A DNA stretch of 64,000 bases from Pseudomonadales bacterium (GCA_041395945.1 JAWKZN010000001.1:2976001-3040000), one strand, 5' to 3'; shown: positions 35,907 to 43,702, numbered from the stretch's first letter. Notes: generated from the letters alone by a model not told the origin. A program made the numbers and translations.

Positions 35907-36674
35907 TCAGCGGCCGATGACCGAGCTCATGGGATCCGCGATGGAGTTCGCGGAGTCGCCACTCTGGTCAACCGAGGCGCCGGACTGATTGCCGACATTG
36001 CCCAGCACGCTGGCGGAGGTGTTGCCGATCGGCGCGAACACGCCTTTCGGTCCCATGTCACGACCGGCGAAGGTATTCGCCTGGCTGATCGGTGCACCGT
36101 TGCTGCCCTGGATGAACAGGTTGTTCTGGGGCAGCTGGTTGACGTTGGTATTCACCAGCGCGGGGCCGTAGTACACCGTCTCGTCGTTGCCGGCACTCAC
36201 CAGGTTGGTCCCGCCCTCAACGCCTACAGAGTGACCGCTTGCCGAGCCGTACACGGCGGTATCCGCCTGATGTCCGGCATCCTGATCCTGATACTTGTGG
36301 GAGGTCAGGGTCGGCGTGGCAATCTGGAAGTCGAGCTCGGTGGTCTGCTCCCAGGAGCTGTCGTTGTCTTCCGTGACCGTGGTGGTCACGTCGTTGTCTT
36401 CGCTGGTCCGGTAGATGCTCGTGTAGTCGAAGTCCTCGCGGATCGATACATCGTCATCCGAAGACACTGTGGTGTCGTTGTCCTCGACATGGGTTGAGGT
36501 CGACTCCCAGCTCGAACGATAGCTCGACTCACGGTTGAAGGAATCGGCGATGCTGAGGCTGTCGTCGTCGGACGCCACCGACTGCCAGGAGGCATAAGGT
36601 GTGGCTGCTGCCGCACTGCCTGCTGCAACGATGCCGGCCAGGACCAGGCTCAGGGTAAAGGGTGCTTTTTTCAT
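35907..36674 (-). CDS. Secreted acidic repeat protein, candidate extracellular fibre subunit
   Basis: A 255-residue exported protein with a Sec signal peptide (MKKAPFTLSLVLAGIVAAGS, cleavage near AAA-TP). Residues 35-105 hold two imperfect repeats beginning SDDD..SI and containing EDND (at 64, 92 and 102) with many Ser/Thr/Tyr. The C-terminal part is Asn/Gln/Gly/Ser-rich (NVNQLPQNNLFIQG, GNVGNQSGASVDQSGD), reminiscent of amyloid-like subunits, though curlin repeats proper are not evident. It has no mature cysteine. It has its own ECF-type promoter, a good TAGGAG site and a strong terminator, all typical of an abundant structural protein. Substrate of the CsgG-like exporter by inference. Confidence 0.75.
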   Translation of the reverse strand: MKKAPFTLSLVLAGIVAAGSAAAATPYASWQSVASDDDSLSIADSFNRESSYRSSWESTSTHVEDNDTTVSSDDDVSIREDFDYTSIYRTSEDNDVTTTVTEDNDSSWEQTTELDFQIATPTLTSHKYQDQDAGHQADTAVYGSASGHSVGVEGGTNLVSAGNDETVYYGPALVNTNVNQLPQNNLFIQGSNGAPISQANTFAGRDMGPKGVFAPIGNTSASVLGNVGNQSGASVDQSGDSANSIADPMSSVIGR

Positions 36675-36748
36675 CAGGTTCTCCTAGAGATGCGATTGAG
36701 GTCATTAGTGACCGGATTCGGGCGACTGCTGCCTGCCTCGGATCATGA

Positions 36749-36775
36749 GTAACGGCATCGGAGAACGGGGTTCAA
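36749..36775 (-). promoter_or_regulatory. ECF-type promoter of the repeat-protein gene
   Basis: TTGAAC (36775-36770), 16 bases, GTTAC (36753-36749), then TCAT. Same boxes and spacing as the sigma-gene promoter. It lies about 75 bp before the ATG, leaving room for a leader of about 65 bases. Confidence 0.7.
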
Positions 36776-37040
36776 AAGCGGATCGAAGTTTTTTCTGTGG
36801 TGTTCGGAGTAGGGGTGTTGTTGCTATGGGAGCTGGAGCTCGTGGGGGTCTGTTTTCGGAGCGGATGTCGAGGCTGGGGTGAAGAGGGGGTTCCGGGACA
36901 GACCGCCCAGCACCCGTTCAACGCAGGCACGCCATACACAATTCTGTGCAACCCAGGAACTACACGCCCACGATCAGAGCCGCGTGATTCTCCGACCACC
37001 AACCAGAAGCGCGGCCAGGAACTTCGGAACGATGTACAAG

Positions 37041-37185
37041 GCGTGGTCGAGGACCTGTTATCCCGGGCCGTGTAGCGAGGCCGAGTGTGGCTTTTTGACT
37101 CGCGTTCCTGCGCGAGGCAAAAAGCCATGCGAGGGTACAGCGGAGCTGCCGAGCGAGGCCTGGGATAACAGGTCCTCGACCACGC
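37041..37185 (+). repeat. Palindromic repeat, copy B
   Basis: Perfect 24-bp inverted arms (37041-37064 and 37162-37185), with weaker pairing continuing outward to about 37019 and 37211 (GGAACTTCGGAA-like). Inside are GGGCC-GTGTAGCG, TTGACTCGCGTTCC with a CTCGCG/CGCGAG hairpin, GGCTTTTTG/CAAAAAGCC, and GAGCGAGGCC. The order matches copies A and C near 9 kb, but the arm sequence is its own. It lies just after the stop of the 344-residue gene, so it may mark the end of the sigma operon transcript. Confidence 0.8.
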
Positions 37186-37245
37186 GCTGATCAACCTACT
37201 TCCGAACTTCCCGACCGAGCTCCCGAACCGGGTGACGGATTCGAA

Positions 37246-38280
37246 TCAGTCCTGCGCCTCGGCCATCTGCTCGAACTGCATGCGCCCATCCTCGACAAAC
37301 TCGAACTGCAGCGGAAAGCCCACCGTCCGATAGCGGCCCTTGTCGACATGGGTGATGTGCACCACGGCGATGGTGCCCGGCGCCAGGTCTTCGGGCGCAA
37401 CCCGGAACAGTCCGCCGGCGGAGCGAATCCCTTCCGTGGGTTCACCGAATCCCATGGCCTGCCAGGCGGGCACATCGATTTCCCGTCGCAACTGACTGAG
37501 ATAAGCCTGATCCCCCTGCAGAATCATGTGCTGTGCCTCACCGGGAATCTGATCCCACAGCGAGAAGCCCCGGGAGAAATCGAAATCACCGGACTTGCTC
37601 CACGAGGACTGGGATACCGACCGATCCACCAGTTCACCATTGCGGTAGCTGCTGCTGGTTTTGGTAACGGACACCGACAGACTCCAGCTGCCCCAGAGAT
37701 CGTAACCGAGATACTGTTCCGGCCAGATGCGGGTGCAGTCGGGCATCTCGAGAAACATGGTGTGGAAGGTACCCTGCCCCGCCGCTTTGTCGACCTTGGC
37801 GCTCATCAGCAGACCATCCTCATAGGCCTGCCCGCCGATGCGGATGCGGGCATCCCCACTGGGGTGTGCGATCTTCTGTTTGTACTTGTTCCTGATCGGA
37901 TCCTTGTACAGGTCCGGCTTTTCCTTACTTCCGCCACCCCCGAACAGTCCGCCGACAAGCTGACCGATCACAGCACCCGCTGCCTTCCCCATGACTTCGC
38001 TCATGAAGCTGTCCGCATCACCCAGGTCCAGGGGGGCCGCCGCCAGCGGTGTAGCGCAGTACTGCCTGGCTTCGGCAGCGACTGCACGTTCAACGGGCGC
38101 AAGGTCCAGATAAAGTTCGGGAAACGCCGGGGGCTCGGAATACTGGAAGCCGCCCTTGTCACTCGAGACGATCGGTGAGGCGACGAGGGAGGACGCAGGC
38201 GCAGTCTGTGCCAGTACCAGGGATGTGGCCAGCAGCCCCGCTGTCAGCACACCTGCTCTAATCAGCGTTCTGGGTTTCAT
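37246..38280 (-). CDS. Exported protein of unknown function in the sigma/protease operon
   Basis: A 344-residue protein with a Sec signal peptide (MKPRTLIRAGVLTAGLLATSLVLA). It contains a glycine-zipper-like stretch (GKAAGAVIGQLVGGLFGGGG), a central beta-rich region with WSLSVSVTKTSSSYRNGELVDRS, and a C-terminal strand-rich part (GTIAVVHITHVDKGRYRTVGFPLQFEF). Two cysteines (ARQYC, MPDC). The ATG at 38280 has AGGAG seven bases upstream and overlaps the end of the protease gene by 23 bp, so it is the fifth gene of the sigma operon. I do not recognise the family. A glycine zipper suggests membrane or oligomer association; this is inference. Confidence 0.75.
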   Translation of the reverse strand: MKPRTLIRAGVLTAGLLATSLVLAQTAPASSLVASPIVSSDKGGFQYSEPPAFPELYLDLAPVERAVAAEARQYCATPLAAAPLDLGDADSFMSEVMGKAAGAVIGQLVGGLFGGGGSKEKPDLYKDPIRNKYKQKIAHPSGDARIRIGGQAYEDGLLMSAKVDKAAGQGTFHTMFLEMPDCTRIWPEQYLGYDLWGSWSLSVSVTKTSSSYRNGELVDRSVSQSSWSKSGDFDFSRGFSLWDQIPGEAQHMILQGDQAYLSQLRREIDVPAWQAMGFGEPTEGIRSAGGLFRVAPEDLAPGTIAVVHITHVDKGRYRTVGFPLQFEFVEDGRMQFEQMAEAQD

Positions 38281-40222
38281 ACGCGACTCCTCTTTCGTAA
38301 GCCCCGGCCAGCGCGGCGGGACAGGCGACGGATCGGGCCGTGGCCCCTGCGACGGCAGCACAGGCATCGATCAGACCGGCACCGAAGCGTGGATCCGCAC
38401 CAGGTGCGCCCAGATCCCGGCTGGTGCCCTGCAGCAGGCTGATCGTCCCGGGAACATCCAGGCCGGCCGGTATGAGATCTTTGAGCAGTGCCAGCACTCC
38501 ACTGACGTGGGCGGCCGCCATGGAGGTGCCGGACAGTGCGGGATACAGATCGCCAGGCACCGGGGCGACAATGTCCACACCGGGTGCTGCCAGGTCGATA
38601 TAGCTGCCTTCGTTGGCCCGATCAAAGAGCCTGCCGGCCGCATCCACCGCGGTCACCGCAATCACACCCGGCAGTGCGGCCGGAAAAGCGGGTCTTGCCT
38701 GGGCACCACCGTTACCCGCTCCGGCGACCACCAGCCGATCCTGACTCACGGCCAGGGCAACGAAGCGGGCGAGGAGGTCGTCCGGAGGACCGGCCAGACT
38801 CATGTTGATGATCGCGGCGTCACGCTGGATGGCCACGTCGAGGGCTTTGACCAGTGCGCTGGTACGACAGCGTGCCCCCAGGCTGCCGGCCTCTTTTGGT
38901 TCGCAGGCTTTAATGGGCAGAATTTTCGCCCGCGGTGCCACACCGTAGCTGCCCACGCCATTGTCAGCGGCCGCAGCAATGATGCCGGCGATTGCGGTAC
39001 CGTGAACGTCTTCACTCCACCCTGATCCGGTAGTGTCCACGCCCGCTTCGAGACGATCCTTGAACTCGGTGTGCGACTGAGCCACACCGGTGTCGATCAC
39101 CGCGATCAGCGCTCCACTGCCGCCTGCAAGCTGCTGCAGGGCCCTGGCGCCGGTGAGGTCGGGACCATAGGTGAGGGCGGCATAAGGATCCGAGTATTCC
39201 GCCGCCGCACCGCTGCCGGAGCTTGCGACATCCCCTGTGGTACCTGCCTCCGCGGTAGTGGTGAAGATGTGATCCGGCTGCGCGCCCCGTACCCGCCCAT
39301 CCAGGGCCAGTTGCGCCAGTACCTGGGGCAGAGGAGCCGTACTGAGATAGAGCACGAGATTTTCGCCGGTGCTGTCGAGGCGGATTTCCCGCAACAGCGT
39401 CAGACCGTAAGCGGCAGCGACCGCACCGCTGGCTGTCTGGTCGACCAGCGCCAGCACCACACCCGGCATCCGCGCCGGTGTCAGCGCATCGAGAGGCACC
39501 TGCACTTCAGCGCAGTCCGCGCCTGCGACCAGTGTCCAGTCACTGGTGTCTGCCGGCAGCGCTTCCGCACTGAGACTGGTGCTGCCGGATGCACCGGCGC
39601 GCCGCTGCAGTGCCAGCTCGAAGCTGCGTTTGCCTGCCGCCGGAGCGCTCCCTTGAGGACGGGAATTCGAGCTGCCACCGTCCCGGCCGATCACCGACAG
39701 ATCCAGCGTCAGTCCCGAACCGGCCGCGGGATCGGCGGCGTCCAGCAGCCCGGCCAGCGCCGGTCCCCGGCAGGTGCCTGACTCCGCATCGCCCGGTTCG
39801 GGCACAGTCTCCGGCGGATTCTTCACCAGCCGGGCCTGCACACCGCCCGCATCTTCAGAACCGGGTGCTGCAATCTCACCCTGCAGTTGAACGGTCTGAC
39901 ACACCGATGTCTCGCAGCTCGATACTTCGGGACTGCCACACAGGGACTCCTGCACCTGCGCCCAGGCTGTGTCCTCCATGGGCAGTTCGACAATCGCCCC
40001 CTGCCTGCCGCGCGGCAGAATGCGGGCCGCGTTCAGACCCTTGGCCGCAACCCAGGTGGTCGCGTCAACGTCTGGCGCGAGGATCAGCTGCCGCGCCGGT
40101 GGCGGCAGCTGCAGCTTGAAGGGTTGTGCCCAGGCGGCGGCTTCTTCAGCCCCTTTTGCCAGACCGGCGGCTGGCAGAGCGAGCAGCAGCGCTCCGAGCA
40201 GAGGCTTATTCACCGTCTTCAC
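38258..40222 (-). CDS. Subtilisin-like (S8) serine protease with N-terminal propeptide
   Basis: A 654-residue exported S8 protease. The catalytic triad is D377 (IAVIDTG), H407 (DVHGTAIAG) and S567 (SGTSMAAAHVSG), with the oxyanion asparagine in GAGNGG. Before it lie a signal peptide, about 230 residues of low-complexity/unknown sequence, and a propeptide-like segment (about 265-320: ASGAVAAAYGLTLLREI ... LAQLALDGRVRGAQPDH). The GTG at 40222 has GGAG upstream and overlaps the stop of the first protease gene; a second GTG at 40213 is possible. It probably acts in the periplasm or outside, maturing envelope proteins or triggering signalling. All triad residues are present, so it should be active. 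Confidence 0.9.
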   Translation of the reverse strand: MKTVNKPLLGALLLALPAAGLAKGAEEAAAWAQPFKLQLPPPARQLILAPDVDATTWVAAKGLNAARILPRGRQGAIVELPMEDTAWAQVQESLCGSPEVSSCETSVCQTVQLQGEIAAPGSEDAGGVQARLVKNPPETVPEPGDAESGTCRGPALAGLLDAADPAAGSGLTLDLSVIGRDGGSSNSRPQGSAPAAGKRSFELALQRRAGASGSTSLSAEALPADTSDWTLVAGADCAEVQVPLDALTPARMPGVVLALVDQTASGAVAAAYGLTLLREIRLDSTGENLVLYLSTAPLPQVLAQLALDGRVRGAQPDHIFTTTAEAGTTGDVASSGSGAAAEYSDPYAALTYGPDLTGARALQQLAGGSGALIAVIDTGVAQSHTEFKDRLEAGVDTTGSGWSEDVHGTAIAGIIAAAADNGVGSYGVAPRAKILPIKACEPKEAGSLGARCRTSALVKALDVAIQRDAAIINMSLAGPPDDLLARFVALAVSQDRLVVAGAGNGGAQARPAFPAALPGVIAVTAVDAAGRLFDRANEGSYIDLAAPGVDIVAPVPGDLYPALSGTSMAAAHVSGVLALLKDLIPAGLDVPGTISLLQGTSRDLGAPGADPRFGAGLIDACAAVAGATARSVACPAALAGAYERGVAYETQNAD

Positions 40223-41861
40223 CCCCGGCTGCTCCGCTGTCGGGGACCGGCAACGCCATGGCCAGGCGGGATTCCCGGGCATTGCCTGCCCGGTCCTGAA
40301 CCAGCAGGCGCAGCTCCCAGGCTGTGGCTCCGCCGGTCATGGCGATCAGCTGCTCAAGCCCGATACTGCCGAGGGTACCGTCGGTTGTGGGCACAGCTAC
40401 CGAGGCAGCCAGCGGTTGCCACTGTGTCGGATCGACCTGGGGCGGCTGTTTGCTCCTGTTGCGACGGTCTTCCCTGCGACGTCCCTCATCCCTGCCCCTA
40501 GTGCGCTTTGTAGCGCCATCCACCTCAGCGTCGGTTGCAACCGCTCCCGGGGCTGCCCGCACCAGAAGCTCGGCTTTATCGAGCTGGCCGGCGGCCGCGC
40601 TGCCCTGCACATGCAGCCACACCTGCTGATCCCGCAACTCCAGTTCGACTCCGGCAAGACGGGCCTCGACGAACGCCTCCGCATCCGCACTCAACACACG
40701 TGAGAGCGCGCGGGTGAAATCCACCCGGCCGTAGCCGGACAACTGATCAACGCCGGCCACGCCGACATCGACGGCCGACTGCTGCAGTGTACGCCGCACC
40801 TCGACTCCGCTGAGCTCGGGACGGGCGGCGATCAGCCGGGACGCCATACCGGAAACCAGCGCCGCGGAAAACGACGTACCGGATGCCCGGTAGTAGGCGC
40901 TTTCAGCGCCAACGAAGGCGCCGCCCTGCACATAGTCGGGCGGCTCCGAAAGCGCGATAAAATCCGTATCCCGGGCGCGCAGGGACAGCACATCCACCCC
41001 CGGAGCCAGCACGTCCACCGCTGATCCGAAACTGGAAAACCCGGCACGCTCGCCGCTGAGATCGCTGGCGCCGGCAACCAGCACCCCCGGCAGGCTGGCA
41101 TAGCCCGTATAGGCCGCATTCAGGCCTGTGTTTCCGGCACTGACAACCATCACCACGTCCCGCTGTGCCGCATAGCGGGCGGCATCCCGCTCGAGTTCGG
41201 TGACCAGTTCACCGCCAAGACTCAGATTGATCACCCGGGCGCCATGATCCACCGCATAGTAAATGGCGGCTGCAACCGCGGCGGAGCGGGCCTGACCGGC
41301 AAAATTGGCCACTTTCAGCGGCATGATCAGCGCCTGGGGATGCACGGCAGCAATGCCGAGGCCGTTGTCGGTGCAGGCGGCGATGATGCCGGCGATGTGG
41401 GTACCGTGGCCGCTCTGATCCCAGGGATTGTTGCTGTTGTCGACAAAGTTCCAGCCGATCAGATCGTCCCGGTAACCGTTGCCATCGTCATCCTGTCCGT
41501 TGCGCAACTCCCGGGCATTGCGCCAGATCTGGCTGGCGGCGAAGTCTTCATGGGTGTAGTCGAGGCCCGTATCGATCACCGCCACCACCACCCGATCTGC
41601 GCTCATTGCGCTGTCACGGCCGCCACCGGCGCTGCTGTCGGTGGTATTGCTGCTGTCGACCATATCGGTGTGAACGCGCAGGCTCCTGAGCGCCCACTGA
41701 TCGTCCTCTGCCTGTCCCCAGCTGCCGGCGCTGGAGAAGAACGGGTCGTTGGGTGCAGCCATAGCGCTGACCCCAACGAGACTGGTAAACAGACCGGTGA
41801 TGAGACTGGCGACCAGTCGAATGACCTGCCGGGTAAGAAGCCGGTTCAACCCGCGCTTCAT
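40206..41861 (-). CDS. Subtilisin-like (S8) serine protease lacking its own propeptide
   Basis: A 551-residue exported S8 protease. The triad is D97 (VAVIDTG), H152 (SGHGTHIAG) and S330 (SGTSFSAALVSG), with oxyanion N244 (SAGN). The signal peptide (about residues 1-35) is followed at once by NDPFFSSAGSWGQ, the usual start of a mature catalytic domain, so the usual propeptide of about 80 residues is missing. The C-terminal 200 residues form a beta-type domain interrupted by a very basic linker (RGRDEGRRREDRRNRSK). Its ATG overlaps the anti-sigma stop in ATGA, giving translational coupling. See the finding on a propeptide supplied in trans by the anti-sigma factor. Confidence 0.92.
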   Translation of the reverse strand: MKRGLNRLLTRQVIRLVASLITGLFTSLVGVSAMAAPNDPFFSSAGSWGQAEDDQWALRSLRVHTDMVDSSNTTDSSAGGGRDSAMSADRVVVAVIDTGLDYTHEDFAASQIWRNARELRNGQDDDGNGYRDDLIGWNFVDNSNNPWDQSGHGTHIAGIIAACTDNGLGIAAVHPQALIMPLKVANFAGQARSAAVAAAIYYAVDHGARVINLSLGGELVTELERDAARYAAQRDVVMVVSAGNTGLNAAYTGYASLPGVLVAGASDLSGERAGFSSFGSAVDVLAPGVDVLSLRARDTDFIALSEPPDYVQGGAFVGAESAYYRASGTSFSAALVSGMASRLIAARPELSGVEVRRTLQQSAVDVGVAGVDQLSGYGRVDFTRALSRVLSADAEAFVEARLAGVELELRDQQVWLHVQGSAAAGQLDKAELLVRAAPGAVATDAEVDGATKRTRGRDEGRRREDRRNRSKQPPQVDPTQWQPLAASVAVPTTDGTLGSIGLEQLIAMTGGATAWELRLLVQDRAGNARESRLAMALPVPDSGAAGGEDGE

Positions 41862-42556
41862 GGCTTGAGCACCGGCTGCACGAAGTCAGTCAGGGGGCTG
41901 TCCGAGATCAGGGCAACGGCTGCCTGACGATCACCCGATTCACCGATGGCCACCGTGTAGATGCCCAGCGCAGAGGGCCCGGCGACGATACTCGCCTGCG
42001 CTGCGAGCAGCAGGCTGCGGATCTGGGCTTCCGTCGTGCCGTCGACAAAGCGCAGTGTCAGGTCTCCCCGCATCTCACCCGCAGCAACTGTTGCATAGCC
42101 GGGTGCTTCATTGCCGGGTGCTTCATTGCCGGGTGCGGAAGCATCCTCCGTGCCACTGGTGAGAGCCACTGTCAGTCCGACGAGTAAAGCGAACTGAGCG
42201 CCGATGGCGATTCTGGCGAGCCGCGGTGTGGCCGACCACTGCAGGCGTTCGATCAGATCGGCAAACCAGTTCGACCCTGCTCCGTCGACAGACTCGCGCA
42301 CAACCAGAGGGGCTTCCGCCTCGTCCTGGACCACCTCGTCGAGCCTGTTCATCACCCGATCGAGAATGGCGGGATCGTAAGCGGGCTCATCCGGGGTGGT
42401 CCGCGCGACCTTGTCTGCGAACTCACTCAGCGCGTCCAGTTCTGCACGGCTGAAGGCGCCGTTGTCGATAAACGCCTGAACTGCCTGGGTTTCTTCTGCA
42501 GACAGGGTCCCGGCAACAAACCAGGGCAACAGCTCTTCGGCTTCCCGACGGTTCAT
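41858..42556 (-). CDS. Membrane anti-sigma factor with propeptide-like periplasmic domain
   Basis: A 232-residue single-pass protein. Residues 1-110 are a cytoplasmic helical domain of anti-sigma type (EELLPWFVAGTLSAEETQAVQAFI) without the zinc-binding His-Cys-Cys set. A transmembrane helix spans about 115-133. The periplasmic part has a PGNEA tandem repeat and then residues 163-230 (GDLTLRFVDGTTEAQIRSLL ... VAGPSALGIYTVAIG ... FVQPVL). Its pattern (RF..GT.EA.I..LL...A.IV.GPSALG.Y...) matches the propeptide/inhibitor domain of subtilases. It overlaps the sigma gene and the protease gene by 4 bp each. I infer that it holds the sigma factor and is released by protease action. Confidence 0.82.
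   Translation of the reverse strand: MNRREAEELLPWFVAGTLSAEETQAVQAFIDNGAFSRAELDALSEFADKVARTTPDEPAYDPAILDRVMNRLDEVVQDEAEAPLVVRESVDGAGSNWFADLIERLQWSATPRLARIAIGAQFALLVGLTVALTSGTEDASAPGNEAPGNEAPGYATVAAGEMRGDLTLRFVDGTTEAQIRSLLLAAQASIVAGPSALGIYTVAIGESGDRQAAVALISDSPLTDFVQPVLKP
42098..42136. repeat. Short tandem repeat in the anti-sigma gene (15-bp unit)
   Basis: GCCGGGTGCTTCATT occurs twice in full plus a partial third copy, encoding PGNEA units in the periplasmic linker just after the membrane helix. In-frame, so linker length can vary without loss of function. Confidence 0.85.
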
Positions 42557-43143
42557 GACGCCATCTCCACGCTGCCGGGTGAGAGTCCCGCCGCCGCAAG
42601 CAGCACACGCAACTGTTTACGGGCATGAAACATCCGGGTTTTCACGGTGTTTTCCGGGCACCCCACGATGGCGGCGATTTCCTGATAGGAACAGCCATGG
42701 AAGAACGTCAGCTCGATGACATCCCGATGATCGGTAGAGAGCTTCGCCAGCGCGGTCTTCAGTCCATCCGCGAGGGTGCCCTGATCCAGGTCCAGCGCCG
42801 CCGACTGGCCGTCATCTGCCAGCAGTGGCGGCGCGTCGTCCATTTCCACCGTGTCCAGCTGCTTTCTGCGCACGGCATTCAACGCAAGATGCCGGGTGAT
42901 CCCCAGTATCCAGGTACTGACCTTGGAGCGGCCTTCGAAGCGCGCCGCGGTTTTCCAGACTTCCATCATCACGTCGTTGGTGACCTCTTCTGCTTTGGTG
43001 ACGTCCGAGATCAGGCGATGGGCATAGCGAAACACTCGTTCACCATATTTCCGGAACAGCCGCTCGAACGATTGCCGATCGCCGGCAGCAACAGCGGCGA
43101 CCAGCCTCGCGTCTTCGATATCAGCGGTTTCGGTTTCTGACAT
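42553..43143 (-). CDS. ECF-type RNA polymerase sigma factor
   Basis: A 196-residue sigma factor with only regions 2 and 4. Region 2 (about 35-105) reads FRYAHRLISDVTKAEEVTNDVMMEVWKTAARFEGRSKVSTWILGITRH; region 4 (about 135-185) reads LSTDHRDVIELTFFHGCSYQEIAAIVGCPENTVKTRMFHARKQL. The start at 43143 (MSETETADIED) is taken; in-frame upstream sequence overlaps its promoter. It heads a five-gene operon: sigma, anti-sigma, two S8 proteases and an exported protein, mostly overlapping. A TTGAAC-N16-GTGAC promoter 61 bp upstream, shared with other genes of the locus, points to autoregulation. Confidence 0.93.
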   Translation of the reverse strand: MSETETADIEDARLVAAVAAGDRQSFERLFRKYGERVFRYAHRLISDVTKAEEVTNDVMMEVWKTAARFEGRSKVSTWILGITRHLALNAVRRKQLDTVEMDDAPPLLADDGQSAALDLDQGTLADGLKTALAKLSTDHRDVIELTFFHGCSYQEIAAIVGCPENTVKTRMFHARKQLRVLLAAAGLSPGSVEMAS

Positions 43144-43203
43144 GCCCCAGAGCCTGATCCTGTTGCGCGAATTGCAGCCGGTTGAATGCAATACGCCCCT
43201 TAG

Positions 43204-43230
43204 GTCACCGCCACGAGGAAAAACGTTCAA
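43204..43230 (-). promoter_or_regulatory. Autoregulatory ECF-type promoter of the sigma operon
   Basis: TTGAAC (43230-43225), 16 bases beginning with a T-run (GTTTTTCC), then GTGAC (43208-43204) and CTAA. GAAC-type -35 boxes followed by a T-tract are common for ECF sigma factors. The -10 box lies about 60 bp before the sigma ATG. Confidence 0.7.
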
Positions 43231-43403
43231 TGGAATCGCGAATTGTCGCCGTGTACCGGCCGTTCACCGCTCGAATGGACGCTTCCCCCCAGAAGCCGCT
43301 TCATTAAACGCCCCTGAAATCGAGGATTCAACCTGACCGGCCGGCACCCGGATCCCCCCGGAGTTCCCGGGAACCAGCACCGTCGCTGCTGCCGGAAATC
43401 GAT

Positions 43404-43430
43404 TTGAACCTGTCGGGCAGTGCTTGTGAC
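43404..43430 (+). promoter_or_regulatory. ECF-type promoter of the divergent 55-codon gene
   Basis: TTGAAC (43404-43409), 16 bases, GTGAC (43426-43430), followed by ACAT. It has the same structure as the sigma-operon promoter but faces the other way, and lies 45 bp before the ATG of the small gene. Confidence 0.7.
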
Positions 43431-43475
43431 ACATCCATCACAGACCACAACGCGCACCACATCAGGGAGCCAATC

Positions 43476-43643
43476 ATGATCACAGTAAGAGAACAGCTGC
43501 TGGCCCAGGCCGACACCAATGCTGAACGGGAACTGCTCAGCCTCTGGATGGACGAAGATCGGGAAGGCTTGTGCGCACGACAGCGCGCCTGGCAGCGCCT
43601 CGAAGCCCGCCATCAGCCGGCCACGCTGCGCTTCAACTGGTAG
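43476..43643 (+). CDS. Small cytoplasmic protein (55 residues), divergent from the sigma gene
   Basis: A 55-residue protein rich in charged and helical residues (REQLLAQADTNAERELLSLWMDEDREGLCARQRAWQRLEARHQ), without signal peptide or membrane segment. GGGAG lies six to seven bases before the ATG at 43476, and an ECF-type promoter sits just upstream, so the gene is likely real and co-regulated with the sigma operon. The length and helical character would suit a small regulator or adaptor that binds the sigma factor, anti-sigma factor or a protease, but no family is recognised. Confidence 0.65.
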   Translation: MITVREQLLAQADTNAERELLSLWMDEDREGLCARQRAWQRLEARHQPATLRFNW

Positions 43644-43702
43644 CCGTCGGCTGGCACGCCGGGGACGGAAGCCGGAGCGCCGGGGGTTCGTGCGGAAGAC
43701 CG

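Larger units (their letters stand above)
36675..37245. other. Long intergenic region with promoter and palindromic repeat
   Basis: About 570 bp upstream of the repeat-protein gene. It holds the ECF-type promoter (36749-36775), a strand-asymmetric G/T-rich block (36790-36900) with no ORF, and palindromic repeat copy B. No coding sequence with a plausible start is seen. Confidence 0.6.

Noticed and set aside
42098..42136. Possible CRISPR or minisatellite array
   Set aside because: Only two and a half direct 15-bp units without spacers, in frame inside a coding region; simple slippage explains it.
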